Shown: positions 32,984 to 42,868, numbered from the stretch's first letter. The stretch is DNA of 64,000 bases from an uncultured Eubacteriales bacterium (GCA_949283375.1 CASDSM010000019.1:47987-111986), one strand, 5' to 3'. Notes: generated by a model not told the origin, from the letters alone. A program made the numbers and translations.

Positions 32984-33580
32984 TTATTTCTGGCCGGCCA
33001 GGCGCTCAAACAGCCGCCGCGCGCGGCGGGCGAGCTCCTCCTGGCTGGCGTCGTTGACCAGTATCTCATCGCAGTGGGACGCATACCACCCGTCCGGGCG
33101 CTGGGCGCGCACGCGGTCGCGGGCGTAGTCCTCCCCGATGCCGTCGCGCGCCATGATGCGCTGTACGCGCGCCTCCTCCGGGGCGAGAACGGCCACCGTC
33201 GCCCCGCAGAGCGACGACGCCCCCGACTCGATGAGGGCGGCGGCATCCACCGCCGCGCCGGGGCGTCCCTCCGCCGCCGCGCGGTCGAGCGAGCGGCGGA
33301 GCGCGGCGAGGATATGCCGGTGGGTGATGGCGTTGAGGTCGGCGAGGGCGGAGGGATCGCGCCAGACCACGGCGCCGAGGGCCTTGCGGTCCAGGCCGTC
33401 CGGCCCCCAGAGGGCGGCGCCGAAGCGGTCCTTCAGCTCTCCCTGTAAAGCGAGATCGCTTTTCAGCAATTCGTGGTAGATTTTGTCACAGTCCAGGACG
33501 CAAAAGCCCATCTCCTCCAGCACGGCGAGGACGGTGGTCTTCCCCGCGCCGGTGGGGCCGGTGATGCCGATGACGGTCAT
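32984..33580 (-). CDS. coaE: Dephospho-CoA kinase
   Basis: This 198-residue P-loop kinase phosphorylates dephospho-CoA to CoA, the last step of coenzyme A synthesis. The Walker A is GITGPTGAGKTTVL; LDCDKIYHELL follows as in CoaE, and the KIQHR-like region includes EEARVQRIMARDG. The start at 33580 overlaps the stop of the sua5 gene by four bases (ATGA), implying coupled translation. The window also holds coaX for the first step. Confidence 0.93.
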   Translation of the reverse strand: MTVIGITGPTGAGKTTVLAVLEEMGFCVLDCDKIYHELLKSDLALQGELKDRFGAALWGPDGLDRKALGAVVWRDPSALADLNAITHRHILAALRRSLDRAAAEGRPGAAVDAAALIESGASSLCGATVAVLAPEEARVQRIMARDGIGEDYARDRVRAQRPDGWYASHCDEILVNDASQEELARRARRLFERLAGQK

Positions 33581-34632
33581 GGCCGGGCCTCCTCTCCCAG
33601 GTCGATCACATGGAAGCCCGCCGCCTTTTTCAGGCGGTTGGCCACCGCGAGGCCCAGCCCCTCCGGGGCGGGGCACTGGGCAAAGATCTGCTGCACGCCG
33701 GTCCGGTCAAAAAAGCGCAGGTCGGAGAAGACGTGCCGCGCCTGCTCTCCCTGGTCGCCGGCCGGGCCGAGAGAGGCCACCACCGACCAGGGGAACTGGT
33801 CGCGGTACTCCTCAAAGCAGAGGACCCCGGTCTTCCCGTCCGCGCGCTGGGCGATGTAGGCCGCCGTCCGGTCGGGGTCGCCGGTGACCACGGTGACCGG
33901 GGCGTGGGGGGCGTAGTGGCGGTACTTCATGCCGGGGGCGCGGGGGCGCTCCCCCTGGGCCATCTGGCGGACCACGGCGGGGTCGAGGTCGATCTCCCCG
34001 CAGACCGCCTCCAGCTCCTCCAGCGGCATCCCGCCGGGGCGGAGCAGGCGGGGCGGGGTCACGGTGAGGTCCAGAATGGTGGACTCCACCCCCACCGCGC
34101 ACGGGCCACCGTCCACCACGGCGGCGATCTTCCCGCCGACGTCCTCGAGCACCTCCCCGGCCGTCGTACAGCTCGGGCGGCCGGAGGTGTTGGCGGAGGG
34201 GGCGGCGATGGGCCGGCCCGCCGCGCGGATGATCGCCTCGGTGACCGGGTGGGCCGGGCAGCGGACCCCCACCGTGTCCAGCCCGCCGGTGGTCCGGTCG
34301 GGCACGCAGGGGTCGCGGCGGAGGATCATGGTGAGCGGTCCCGGCCAGAAGCGTTCGGCCAGCCGCCAGGCGAGTTCCGGCACGTCGCGGCAGTAGCGCG
34401 TGAGCCAGGAGAGGTCGTTGGGCACATGGATGATGAGGGGGTTATCCGACGGGCGGCCCTTGGCCTCGTAGATGCCGGCGACTGCCGCGCCGTTGAGCGC
34501 GTCCGCGCCCAGGCCGTAGACCGTCTCGGTCGGGAGGGCGACCAGCGAGCCCTCCCGCAGGAGGGCGGCGGCGTGGGCGATCTCCTCCTCATGCCCCTCC
34601 ACGCGGGGGATGGTCAGCAGTTCGGTCTTCAT
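33577..34632 (-). CDS. Threonylcarbamoyl-AMP synthase, Sua5 type
   Basis: This 351-residue two-domain protein makes threonylcarbamoyl-AMP for the t6A modification of tRNAs reading ANN codons. The YrdC domain (1-200) has LREGSLVALPTETVYGLG, KGRPSDNPLIIH and PSANTSGRPS; the C-terminal 130 residues are the Sua5 domain (RHYAPHAPVTVVTG). It overlaps coaE and prfA by four bases on each side. Placement with prfA is common and joins two translation-fidelity functions. Confidence 0.93.
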   Translation of the reverse strand: MKTELLTIPRVEGHEEEIAHAAALLREGSLVALPTETVYGLGADALNGAAVAGIYEAKGRPSDNPLIIHVPNDLSWLTRYCRDVPELAWRLAERFWPGPLTMILRRDPCVPDRTTGGLDTVGVRCPAHPVTEAIIRAAGRPIAAPSANTSGRPSCTTAGEVLEDVGGKIAAVVDGGPCAVGVESTILDLTVTPPRLLRPGGMPLEELEAVCGEIDLDPAVVRQMAQGERPRAPGMKYRHYAPHAPVTVVTGDPDRTAAYIAQRADGKTGVLCFEEYRDQFPWSVVASLGPAGDQGEQARHVFSDLRFFDRTGVQQIFAQCPAPEGLGLAVANRLKKAAGFHVIDLGEEARP

Positions 34633-35711
34633 GTCCTCTCCCCTTCCCTGCCGCCCGCGGCCAGCAGCTCCGCCTGATGGGCGGCGGCGAGGGCATCCAT
34701 CACCTCGTCCAGGTCGCCGTTTAAGATCTCGTCGATCCGGTAGAGGGTCAGGCCGATGCGGTGGTCGGTCACCCTGCCCTGCGGGACGTTGTAGGTGCGG
34801 ATGCGCTCGTTGCGCATCCCCGCGCCCACCTGGCTGCGCCGCTCCTGGGCGACGCCGGCCTCCTGTGCGCGCACCTTCTCCTCCCAGAGGCGGGCGCGCA
34901 GAATCTGCATCGCCTTCTCCTTATTCTGGAGCTGGCTGCGCTGGTCCTGGCACTCCACCACCGTACCGGTGGGCAGGTGCGTGATGCGGATGGCGGAGGA
35001 GGTCTTGTTGATGTGCTGTCCCCCCGCGCCGGAGGAGCGGAAGGTGTCAATCCGCAGGTCTTTCCGGTCCAGGGCGAAGTCTACCTCGTCCAGCTGCGGC
35101 AGGACGGCCACCGTGGCGGTGGAGGTGTGGATTCTCCCGCCCGACTCCGTCTCCGGGACGCGCTGGACGCGGTGGACGCCGCTCTCAAACTTCATCCGGG
35201 AGTAGGCCCCGGGGGCGTCGATGGTGAAGATGATCTCCTTCACCCCGCCCAGCTCGGTCTCATTGCTCTGCGCCACCTCCACCGGCCAGGCGCGGCGGGC
35301 GGCGTACATGGCGTACATCCGGTAGAGGCTGTGGGCGAAGAGGGCGGCCTCCTCCCCGCCGACCCCGGCGCGGACCTCGACGATGACGGGCTTGGCGTCG
35401 TTCGGGTCCTTCGGGAGCAGGAGGAGCTGGAGCTGCCGGTCCAGGCGCGCGAGCGCCTCCTTCGCCCCGGCCAGCTCCTCCCGCGCCAGCTCGCGCAGCT
35501 CGGCGTCCGGCTCGGAGAGCATGCTCTCCGCCTGCCGGGCCGCCTCCTCCGCCGCGCGGCGGGCGCGGTAGGTCTCCACCAGCTCGCTCAGCTCCGCGCT
35601 CTCCCGGTTGAGCCGGGCGACGAGGGCGGCGTCCGCGTAGGTCTCCGGCGCGGCCAGGCGGGCCTGAAGCGCGGAATAGCGCTGTTCCAGTTGTTCCAGT
35701 TTCTCCAGCAT
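34629..35711 (-). CDS. prfA: Peptide chain release factor 1
   Basis: This 360-residue factor ends translation at UAA and UAG. The codon-recognition loop is [14 protein letters not shown] (PET, as in many Gram-positive RF1), and the catalytic GGQ sits in [19 protein letters not shown]. An RF1 tail with [17 protein letters not shown] is present. The ribosome site is CTGAGGAGC. The stop overlaps the sua5 start by four bases. Confidence 0.96.
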   Translation of the reverse strand: MLEKLEQLEQRYSALQARLAAPETYADAALVARLNRESAELSELVETYRARRAAEEAARQAESMLSEPDAELRELAREELAGAKEALARLDRQLQLLLLPKDPNDAKPVIVEVRAGVGGEEAALFAHSLYRMYAMYAARRAWPVEVAQSNETELGGVKEIIFTIDAPGAYSRMKFESGVHRVQRVPETESGGRIHTSTATVAVLPQLDEVDFALDRKDLRIDTFRSSGAGGQHINKTSSAIRITHLPTGTVVECQDQRSQLQNKEKAMQILRARLWEEKVRAQEAGVAQERRSQVGAGMRNERIRTYNVPQGRVTDHRIGLTLYRIDEILNGDLDEVMDALAAAHQAELLAAGGREGERT

Positions 35712-35720
35712 AGCAGCTCC

Positions 35721-36338
35721 TCAGTCCAAAAGGAAGGACTTCACCAGGGCCGGGGCCTCCCGGAGATAGGAGTAGAGCCGGGAGGACCAGTCCGGCATGG
35801 GCGCGGCCACAGTAGAGCAGTCCACGCCGTACCGCCCAGCGAGCAGGCGCACCCGGGCAAGGTGAAATCCGTTGGAGACGATGGTCACATGGGCAGTGCG
35901 GGAGAGGCCGGCCTCCTCCAGGCGGTCCATGCTCAGCTGGAGGTTTTCCACCGTGTTGGTGCTCTCCGCCTCCCGGAGGATGCGCTCCGGCGGGACGCCT
36001 CGGGCGGTCAGGTAGTCCGCCATGCAGTCTGCCTCCGCCATCGGCTCATCCGCCCCCTGTCCGCCGGAGACGACGATGAGGGGTTCTGCGCCCTCCGCCT
36101 CCAGGTCCTCCAGATAGGAGAGAGCAGCCTCCAGACGCCGCTCGAGGGCGGGCGAGGGCTCCTCGCCCCAGAGCTTGCAGCCAAGGACGATCACCGCCTC
36201 CGGCGTGGCGCGCAGGTCGCTGCGGCTCCCGGCGATCACGATCCCCTCCAGCACGCAGAAGGCGGCCAGTGCGGCGGCGCAGAGGGAGAGGACCACTCTC
36301 CCCATCATCCGTCCAGTTGTTCTGACAGGCTTTCCCAT
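35721..36338 (-). CDS. YdcF/ElyC-like DUF218 membrane-anchored protein
   Basis: This 205-residue protein has one N-terminal membrane helix (about residues 13-35) and a DUF218 domain: AVIVLGCKLWGEEPSPALERR, VVSGGQGADEPMAEADCM and REAESTNTVENLQLS. Relatives (SanA, ElyC, YdcF) affect envelope integrity; YdcF binds S-adenosylmethionine in vitro. The start at 36338 is preferred for its AGGAGG site inside the ABC-F gene, giving a 34-base overlap; an internal ATG at 36305-36308 lacks one. It lies nine bases before prfA. Confidence 0.82.
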   Translation of the reverse strand: MGKPVRTTGRMMGRVVLSLCAAALAAFCVLEGIVIAGSRSDLRATPEAVIVLGCKLWGEEPSPALERRLEAALSYLEDLEAEGAEPLIVVSGGQGADEPMAEADCMADYLTARGVPPERILREAESTNTVENLQLSMDRLEEAGLSRTAHVTIVSNGFHLARVRLLAGRYGVDCSTVAAPMPDWSSRLYSYLREAPALVKSFLLD

Positions 36339-38194
36339 CGGTCATAGGCCTCCTGCAGCTCCCCCTCCAGCGCCTCCTGCCGGGCGGTGAGTTCGGTGAG
36401 CTTCTGATAATCGGCAGCGTACTGCTCCATCCCGGAGGTGAGCGCGGCCTGCTCCTCCTCCAGCTTCTGGATCTGGCGCTCCAGGGCGCGCAGGTCCTTC
36501 TCGAGCTGCTTCGTCCCGCCCGCGGGCTTTTCGCGGCGCGGCTTCTTCTGCTTGGCCGCTGCCGGCTTGAGGACGGAGCGCAGCTCCTCCTCCCGCGCCT
36601 TCTTGCGCAGCCAGTCGGCGTAGGTGCCGCGGAAATCGGTGATCTGCCCGTCCTCCAGCAGCCAGAGGCGGGTGGCAAAGCGGTTGATGAAATAGCGGTC
36701 GTGGGAGACGAAGAGCAGCGCGCCCTCATACTCCTCCACCGCGGACTCGATCCACTCGCGCGAGCGGATGTCGAGGTGGTTCGTCGGCTCGTCGAGGACG
36801 AGGAGATTGATCCGCCGCGCCATGAGCTGGCAGAGCTTCAGCCGGGAGAGCTCCCCGCCGGAGAGGGCGGAGACCGGCTTGAACACGTCCTCCCCGCGGA
36901 AGCGGAAGGCGGCCAGCCGGTCGCGCGCCTCCTGTGGGGCGCAGTTGTCCTCGTAGAGCAGCGTCTCATACAGGCTGCGCTCGGGGTGCTCAAAGCGGAC
37001 GATCTGGGGCAGATAGCCGGTGCGGACCGCCGGGCCGAAGCGGATCGTGCCGGTGTCCGGCCGTTCCTCTCCGAGCAGGAGGCGCAGGAAGGTGGTCTTC
37101 CCCGTCCCGTTGTCCCCCAGCAGGCCGATGCGCTCGCCGCCGGTCACCTCCAGCGACAGGTCGCGAAAGAGCGCGCGCCCCCCGAAGGACTTGGAGAGGC
37201 CGCGCACGGTAAACAGCTCGTCGCCCTGGAAGGTGCGCTCGCCAAAGCCCGCCGTCATCGCCCGGGCCGGGCCGTCCGGCCGGTCCACGGTGTGCAGGCG
37301 CTCGATGCGCTTTTCCATTGCAAAGGCGCGCTTGTGCATCTTCTCCGTCCCGTGCTGGTGCATCAGCGTGGCGGTGGCAGTGAGCTGGGCGATCTTGGCC
37401 TGCTCCTTCTGGTACTGCCGGAGCTGCTCCTGATAGCGCCGTTCCTGCTCGGCGGCGTAGAAGGTGTAGTTTCCGGCATAGAACTCCGCCCGGCCACGGC
37501 GGATCTGGATGATGCGGTCCACGACGCGGTCGAGGAAATAGCGGTCGTGGGAGATGGTGAGGACGGTGCCCTTGAACTGGGTGAGGTAGTCCTCCAGCCA
37601 CTCCACCGCGTGCAGGTCGAGGTGGTTCGTCGGCTCGTCGAGCAGGAGGATGTCGGTGTCCTCCAGGATGAGCCGCGCGAGGTTCACGCGGGTCTTCTCC
37701 CCGCCGGAGAGGAGGTCGAACTCCTGCGCGCGCATCTGCGCCGTCAGCTCCAGGCCGTTGCAGACCTTGGCCAGGCGGGTGGCGCTGTCATAGCCCCCCG
37801 CCGCGTCGTAGCGGGCGGTGAGGCGGTCATAGCGCTCCATCGTCCCGCGTGGGGCGTCGGGGTCCGCCATGGCGGCGGCCAGCTCCTCCAGCTCGCGCTC
37901 CATCGCGTGCAGCGGGGCGAAGGCGGTGTCGAGCACCTGCTCCACCGTCCACCCCGCCGGATAGTGCGGGATCTGGGAGATCAGCCCCAGCTTCTTGCCA
38001 GGGGCGAGGACGATCTCCCCCTCGTCATAGTCATATTCGCCGGTGAGGATCTTGAACAACGTGGTCTTGCCGCAGCCATTCGGGCCGAGGATGCCCACCC
38101 GCTCGCCGGAGTCCACCTGAAAGGTGAGCCCGTCGAGCAGATTGTCCCCGATCTCAAAGGACTTGACCAGATTGTGCACCGCAATGTCGATCAT
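36305..38194 (-). CDS. ABC-F family ATPase
   Basis: This 629-residue protein has two ATP-binding cassettes and no membrane segments. Cassette one has GPNGCGKTTLF, LSGGEKTRVNLARLI and LLLDEPTNHLD; cassette two GDNGTGKTTFL, LSGGELSRLKLCQL and LVLDEPTNHLD. Between them is the charged interdomain linker, and the last 90 residues form a coiled coil (LEKDLRALERQIQKLEEEQ), as in YdiF/Uup-type proteins. Members act on the ribosome; some protect against antibiotics. A housekeeping ribosome role is likelier here than resistance given the neighbours, but this is inference. Confidence 0.92.
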   Translation of the reverse strand: MIDIAVHNLVKSFEIGDNLLDGLTFQVDSGERVGILGPNGCGKTTLFKILTGEYDYDEGEIVLAPGKKLGLISQIPHYPAGWTVEQVLDTAFAPLHAMERELEELAAAMADPDAPRGTMERYDRLTARYDAAGGYDSATRLAKVCNGLELTAQMRAQEFDLLSGGEKTRVNLARLILEDTDILLLDEPTNHLDLHAVEWLEDYLTQFKGTVLTISHDRYFLDRVVDRIIQIRRGRAEFYAGNYTFYAAEQERRYQEQLRQYQKEQAKIAQLTATATLMHQHGTEKMHKRAFAMEKRIERLHTVDRPDGPARAMTAGFGERTFQGDELFTVRGLSKSFGGRALFRDLSLEVTGGERIGLLGDNGTGKTTFLRLLLGEERPDTGTIRFGPAVRTGYLPQIVRFEHPERSLYETLLYEDNCAPQEARDRLAAFRFRGEDVFKPVSALSGGELSRLKLCQLMARRINLLVLDEPTNHLDIRSREWIESAVEEYEGALLFVSHDRYFINRFATRLWLLEDGQITDFRGTYADWLRKKAREEELRSVLKPAAAKQKKPRREKPAGGTKQLEKDLRALERQIQKLEEEQAALTSGMEQYAADYQKLTELTARQEALEGELQEAYDRWESLSEQLDG

Positions 38195-38234
38195 GATCTT
38201 CTGTGTACACTCCTCCTGCCGGCGGATGGGCGGC

Positions 38235-39629
38235 TCAGACGCTCCCGGCCAGCCGCTTCAAAAACTCCACCAGCTCTTCAAATTTCATGCCCCGGCTGGC
38301 CTTGCACAGGAAGACGGCGCCCGGCCGGATGACCTGCTCGAGCACCACCTTGGCCTCCTCCTTGTTCGGGCGGGAGTAGACCTCGGCGAGGCCGGCGCTC
38401 TGCGCGCCCCGGGCGATATACTCCCCCAGCTCGCCGACGGTGAGCAGGCAGTCCACGCCGGAGCGGCCGGCGAACTGCCCCACGCTCTCGTGCAGGGCGG
38501 GGCCGAGGTCGCCCAGCTCGAGCATGTCGCCCAGGACGGCCACGCGGTATGCGCCGGGATAGTTAGCCAGCACGTCCACCGCCGCGCGCATGGACTGGGG
38601 ATTGGCGTTATAGGTATCGTTCAGGATGGTGATCCCATTGCCGCAGCGGACGATGTCCATCCGCATCCGGGTGGGGGCAAAGTGCTCGATGCCGCGGGCG
38701 ATCTCCCCGTTCGTGAGACCGAAGTGGGCGCCCACCGCCGCCGCCGTCAGCGCCGGATAGAGCAGGTGGCGGCCCAGGCAGTGAATGGCGGCCTCCAGCG
38801 GACCGGACGGCGTCTCGGCGTGCAGGCACATGCAGTCGTGCCCCGTCTCGTGGATATCGGTGCAGCGGAAAGCGCAGCCCTCCCGCTCGCCGTACCAGGT
38901 GATGGGGTGGATGAGCACGTTGTCCAGCTTGGCCAGCAGCGGGTCATCCCCGTTGAGCACGGCCACCCCGCCCGGCTTGAGGCCGTTGAAGATCTCCGCC
39001 TTGGCGCGCAGGGTGTTCTCCCGGCTGCCGAGGTTCTCGATGTGCGCGTCGCCGATGTTGGTGATGATGGCCACGTCCGGCTGGACGATGCGGGTGAGGT
39101 AGTCGATCTCCCCCCGGTGGTTCATCCCCATCTCCACCACGGCGGCCTGATGGCTGCGGTTGAGGCCGAAGAGGGTCTTGGGCACGCCGATATTGTTGTT
39201 GTAGTTCCCCTGCGTCTTGAGCACGCGGTACTTCTGCGAGAGGACGGAGGCGATCATGTCCTTCGTGGTGGTCTTGCCCACGCTGCCGGTGACGCCCACC
39301 ACCTGGATGTCAAACTTCTCGCGGTAGTACTTCGCCAGCGCCCCGAGGGCGAGGGTGGTGTCCTGCACGCGGATATAGAACCGGTCCGCCCTGCGCTCTG
39401 CCGCGGGCGGGACGCGGTCGGTCAGGCAGCCGAGGGCCCCGGCCTCCAGCGCCTGGGCGATATAGCTGTGGCCGTCAAAGTTCTCCCCCACCAGCGGGAC
39501 AAAGAGGGAGCCGGGGTGCATCTGGCGGCTGTCGGTGTCCACATCGGTGACCACCTCGTCCCCATCAAAGCGGTCGAGCAGGCGGCCTCCGGTGGCGCGG
39601 AGGATCTCCGATACGCTGATTGGCTCCAT
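38235..39629 (-). CDS. murF: UDP-MurNAc-tripeptide--D-Ala-D-Ala ligase
   Basis: This 464-residue Mur ligase adds D-Ala-D-Ala to the UDP-MurNAc tripeptide, the last cytoplasmic step of the peptidoglycan precursor. The ATP site is VTGSVGKTTTKDMI; VVEMGMNHRGEIDYL and ILNDTYNANPQSM are MurF hallmarks. Start at 39629 follows GAGGAGAG. It begins one base after the ddl stop and so is co-expressed with the enzyme that makes its substrate. Confidence 0.95.
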   Translation of the reverse strand: MEPISVSEILRATGGRLLDRFDGDEVVTDVDTDSRQMHPGSLFVPLVGENFDGHSYIAQALEAGALGCLTDRVPPAAERRADRFYIRVQDTTLALGALAKYYREKFDIQVVGVTGSVGKTTTKDMIASVLSQKYRVLKTQGNYNNNIGVPKTLFGLNRSHQAAVVEMGMNHRGEIDYLTRIVQPDVAIITNIGDAHIENLGSRENTLRAKAEIFNGLKPGGVAVLNGDDPLLAKLDNVLIHPITWYGEREGCAFRCTDIHETGHDCMCLHAETPSGPLEAAIHCLGRHLLYPALTAAAVGAHFGLTNGEIARGIEHFAPTRMRMDIVRCGNGITILNDTYNANPQSMRAAVDVLANYPGAYRVAVLGDMLELGDLGPALHESVGQFAGRSGVDCLLTVGELGEYIARGAQSAGLAEVYSRPNKEEAKVVLEQVIRPGAVFLCKASRGMKFEELVEFLKRLAGSV

Positions 39630-39630
39630 C

Positions 39631-40686
39631 TCACTTCTCTCCTCTGATGCGCAGCGACTGCTCCAGAATGATCTCGCACAGGCGGCCGTAGTCGATGCCA
39701 ACGGCGGCCGCCTCCTGCGGGACCAGGCTGGTGGGCGTCATGCCCGGCAGGGTGTTGATCTCCAAAAACCACGGCGTGCCGTCCGGTGTGACGATGAAGT
39801 CCGCCCGCGCGTAGACCGCCAGGCCGATCGTCCGGAAGACGGTCTCCGTCGCCCGGGCCAGGCGCGCCTCCCACTCCGGGGGGATGGGGGCGGGGGTGAT
39901 CTCCTCCGCCGCGCCCGGCTGGTACTTGTTCTGATAGTCATAGAAGCCCTGCTTCGGGATGATCTCGATGGAGGGCAGGGCGCGGTCCACCAGGTAGCCC
40001 ACCTGGATCTCACGGCCCTCGACATACTGCTCCAGGACGACGCAGGCCCCGTAGCGCAGGCAGTCGGCGAGCGCCTCCTCCAGTTCCGGGCGGGTGCGGG
40101 CGATGCTCACGCCGATAGAGGAGCCGGAGGCGAGCGGCTTGACCACCACGGGCAACGCCGTCTCCGCCGCGAGGGCGGGGATCTCCTCCTCCCGGTAGGA
40201 GACCTTGCGCCAGGCGGGAGTCTTCACATCGGTGTCCTGGAGCATCCGCTTGGTCAGGTCCTTATCCATCGCGATCGCGCTGGGGAAGGAGGCGGAGCCG
40301 GTGTAGGGGATGCCCAGCAGGTCGAGGGCGGCCTGGAGGCGTCCATCCTCCCCGCAGTCGCCGTGCAGGGCGAGGTAGACGATGTCCGCCGTATGGCACA
40401 GCTCGAGCACGCCCGGGCCGAAGACGCTGCGGCTGCGGTCCCGGCGCGCCGCGCGGATCGCCTCAAGGTCGGGCGCGCCCGCGGGCACCCGCCGCCAGGC
40501 CTCGGGCGCCGGCGCGTCATAGAGCTCCTCCGCCGCCCGGACGTCACGGCCCTCCAGACCGAAAAACAGATCCGCCAGCGCGACCCGATGGCCGCGCGCG
40601 CGCAGCGCCTCTGTCACCATCACGCCGGAGGACAGGGACACATCGCGTTCTCCAGACAGCCCGCCGGCCAGCACCACGATTTTCAT
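39631..40686 (-). CDS. ddl: D-alanine--D-alanine ligase
   Basis: This 351-residue ATP-grasp enzyme joins two D-alanines for peptidoglycan. YIALHGDCGEDGRLQ-like HGxxGEDG (here LALHGDCGEDGRLQAALDLL), VVVKPLASGSSIGVS and FLEINTLPGMTPTSL fit Ddl. The N-terminal motif reads GGLSGERDVSLSSG rather than the usual GGxSxEHEVSLxSA, a mild departure. The ATG at 40686 lies 12 bases after GAAGGAG; the extension to 40707 would begin at a TTG inside that site. First gene of the ddl-murF pair with promoter at 40763. Confidence 0.93.
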   Translation of the reverse strand: MKIVVLAGGLSGERDVSLSSGVMVTEALRARGHRVALADLFFGLEGRDVRAAEELYDAPAPEAWRRVPAGAPDLEAIRAARRDRSRSVFGPGVLELCHTADIVYLALHGDCGEDGRLQAALDLLGIPYTGSASFPSAIAMDKDLTKRMLQDTDVKTPAWRKVSYREEEIPALAAETALPVVVKPLASGSSIGVSIARTRPELEEALADCLRYGACVVLEQYVEGREIQVGYLVDRALPSIEIIPKQGFYDYQNKYQPGAAEEITPAPIPPEWEARLARATETVFRTIGLAVYARADFIVTPDGTPWFLEINTLPGMTPTSLVPQEAAAVGIDYGRLCEIILEQSLRIRGEK

Positions 40687-40762
40687 CACAGGAACACTCT
40701 CCTTCAAAGGATGCCTCCCGCCCGGTCAGCGCAGGGCAGGACGGCGCAATCATACAGGTTAA

Positions 40763-40791
40763 AGTATAGCACAACTGCCCGCCGGGAACAA
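40763..40791 (-). promoter_or_regulatory. ddl-murF promoter
   Basis: TTGTTC (40786-40791) and TATACT (40763-40768), 17-base spacer, on the minus strand, 77 bases before the ddl start. Confidence 0.7.
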
Positions 40792-40930
40792 GGGGCAATT
40801 CGTGCGCCGCATCTGCAAGTTTGCCCGCGGGATAATGCATCCGCCCAGAGGGCGCTTTGGTGAGTATCTCCAGAAATGAAGGGCGGCGCAATTCCGATTT
40901 CATTTTTTTGCTGTTTTTGCCGCTTCCCCC

Positions 40931-40959
40931 TTGCAAATCTGCAAGTCGGGAAGTATACT
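40931..40959 (+). promoter_or_regulatory. aspB promoter with dyad over the -35 box
   Basis: TTGCAA (40931-40936) and TATACT (40954-40959), spacer 17. CTTGCA/TGCAAG arms (40930-40945) form a dyad across the -35 box, a possible operator. The 317-base gap between ddl and aspB otherwise holds only the ddl promoter. Confidence 0.75.
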
Positions 40960-41003
40960 GAAACATGCGAACGAAAGACTACTCAGTACGGGAGGTAATC
41001 GCT

Positions 41004-42194
41004 TTGAAACCCATCTCTTCCATCGCCGCAAACGTGCAGGCTTCCACCACGATGGCCCTTGACAGTCTCTACAAGGAGATGAAGGCCAACGGCATTGATG
41101 TGCTCGGCTTCGCCGCCGGCGAGCCGGACTTCCCCACCCCGGACCACATCAAGCAGGCCGGCATCGACGCCATCCGGAACAATCAGACCACCTACACCCC
41201 CGCCTCCGGCACCGTGGCGCTCAAGAAGGCGGTCTGCAAGCGGCTGAAGGAAGACCTGGGCCTGGACTATGCCCCCAACCAGATCGCCTGCTCCTCCGGC
41301 GCGAAGCACTGCGTCTATGTGGCCCTGCGCGTGCTCATCAACCCGGGCGATGAGGTGGTGCTGCCCGCCCCGTACTGGGTGAGCTATGCCGAACTGATCC
41401 GCATGGTGGGCGGCGTGCCGGTCTCGGTCGTCGCCGGCGAGGCGGAGGACTTCAAGCTCACCGCCCAGCGCCTGGAGGCCGCCATCACGCCCAAGACCAA
41501 GGCCATCATCCTCAACAACCCCTCCAACCCCACCGGTATGCTCTACAGCCGGGAGGAGCTGACCGCGCTGGCAGAGGTGGCGGTGCGCCACGACCTGTAT
41601 ATCGTCTCCGACGAGATCTACTACCAGCTCGTCTACGACGGAAACGAGTTTGTCTCCGTCGCCTCCCTGGGCGAGGAGGTCAAAAAGCGCACCCTCCTCA
41701 TCAACGGCGTCTCCAAGAGCTACGCCATGACGGGCTGGCGCCTGGGCTTTATCGCCTGCGAGGCGGACATCGCCAAGGTCGCCTCCAACTACCTCAGCCA
41801 CTCCACCGGCAACCCCTGCTCCATCTCCCAGGCGGCGGCCGCCGCCGGCCTCGAGGGGCCGCAGGAGACGGTGGAGAGCATGCGTCAGGCCTTTGAGGCG
41901 CGGCGGAACTACATGGTCGAGCGGATCAACGCCATCCCCGGCGTGAGCTGCATCAAGCCGGAGGGCGCGTTCTATGTGATGATGAACATCTCCGGGCTGA
42001 TCGGCAAGACCCTGCACGGCACCCTCATCCGCAACGCCGACGACTTCAGCGACGTCTTCCTGCGCGAGGGGCTGGTGTGCATCGTCCCCTGCACCGGCTT
42101 TGGCATCGACGGCTTCCTGCGCTGGAGCTACGCCACCTCGATGGAGAACATCGTCAAGGGCATGGACCGTCTGGAGCAGTTCCTGGCCGGCTGA
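41004..42194 (+). CDS. aspB: PLP-dependent aspartate aminotransferase family
   Basis: This 396-residue class I aminotransferase probably interconverts aspartate and oxaloacetate (or aromatic/prephenate partners). The PLP lysine is in NGVSKSYAMTGWRLG; LGFAAGEPDFPTPDHI and NNPSNPTGMLYSREEL are AspB-type. The start is a TTG at 41004, eight bases after GGAGG; an ATG at 40965 lies just past the -10 box and has no ribosome site. It is monocistronic with promoter and strong terminator. Confidence 0.92.
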   Translation: MKPISSIAANVQASTTMALDSLYKEMKANGIDVLGFAAGEPDFPTPDHIKQAGIDAIRNNQTTYTPASGTVALKKAVCKRLKEDLGLDYAPNQIACSSGAKHCVYVALRVLINPGDEVVLPAPYWVSYAELIRMVGGVPVSVVAGEAEDFKLTAQRLEAAITPKTKAIILNNPSNPTGMLYSREELTALAEVAVRHDLYIVSDEIYYQLVYDGNEFVSVASLGEEVKKRTLLINGVSKSYAMTGWRLGFIACEADIAKVASNYLSHSTGNPCSISQAAAAAGLEGPQETVESMRQAFEARRNYMVERINAIPGVSCIKPEGAFYVMMNISGLIGKTLHGTLIRNADDFSDVFLREGLVCIVPCTGFGIDGFLRWSYATSMENIVKGMDRLEQFLAG

Positions 42195-42226
42195 GGCAGC
42201 GCGCAGAGCAAAACAGAATCAGGCAT

Positions 42227-42271
42227 AAAAATGACTGAGAGGCGCCATACAGGTGCTTCTCAGTCATTTTT
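42227..42271. terminator. Intrinsic terminator after aspB
   Basis: A 14-bp stem (42227-42240 with 42258-42271) with A- and T-runs on both sides; also serves the convergent queH. Confidence 0.92.
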
Positions 42272-42300
42272 GTCTCTCTGGTCCTGCGGCCCCTGCCGTC

Positions 42301-42846
42301 TCAGGGGATCCGCTTTTTCGGCTTGATGTAGCGCTCCTCCTCGGAGAAGATACAGCCGCAGTACTTTTGCATATACATTCCCAACTCCCGCGCGCGCTCC
42401 TGTCCCGCACGAAAGAGCGGGCGAAAGTCGCGGTAGAGGAAGGTCACGCCGTACGTCTCCGCCGCGCGCCCGGCGACCTCCCGCATCAGCTCGTGCTGCT
42501 GATAGGGGCTGATGAAGAGGCTGGAGGTGAAGCTGTCAAAGCCGTGCGCCGCGGCGTACTCCGCCGCGCGGAAGAGGCGCATCTCATAGCAGTGGACGCA
42601 GCGGCCCGCGATGTCCCCCGCCACCGCGCGGACGAAGGGGCGCAGGGCGTACTCGTTGACCATGACCAGCGGCATCCCGACCTGCCGGGCATACGCCTCG
42701 AGGGTGTTGCGCCGGGCGCGGTACTCGGTGACGGGGTGGATGTTGGGGTTATACCAGAAGCCGGTGACCTCCAGCCCCTCGCCGCGCAGGGCGTCGATGC
42801 ACTGGTTCGCGCAGGGCGCGCAGCAGCAGTGGAGCAGGGTTTTCAT
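42301..42846 (-). CDS. queH: Epoxyqueuosine reductase QueH
   Basis: This 181-residue protein catalyses the last step of queuosine synthesis in tRNA, the non-cobalamin route. The Cys cluster LLHCCCAPCANQC at the N terminus and CVHCYEMRL and KYCGCIFSEEERY further on are the family iron-sulfur and catalytic Cys. The start at 42846 follows CAGGAGGAA. It follows glyA after a hairpin. Confidence 0.92.
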   Translation of the reverse strand: MKTLLHCCCAPCANQCIDALRGEGLEVTGFWYNPNIHPVTEYRARRNTLEAYARQVGMPLVMVNEYALRPFVRAVAGDIAGRCVHCYEMRLFRAAEYAAAHGFDSFTSSLFISPYQQHELMREVAGRAAETYGVTFLYRDFRPLFRAGQERARELGMYMQKYCGCIFSEEERYIKPKKRIP

Positions 42847-42868
42847 GGTCTATTCCTCCTGAGAAGCG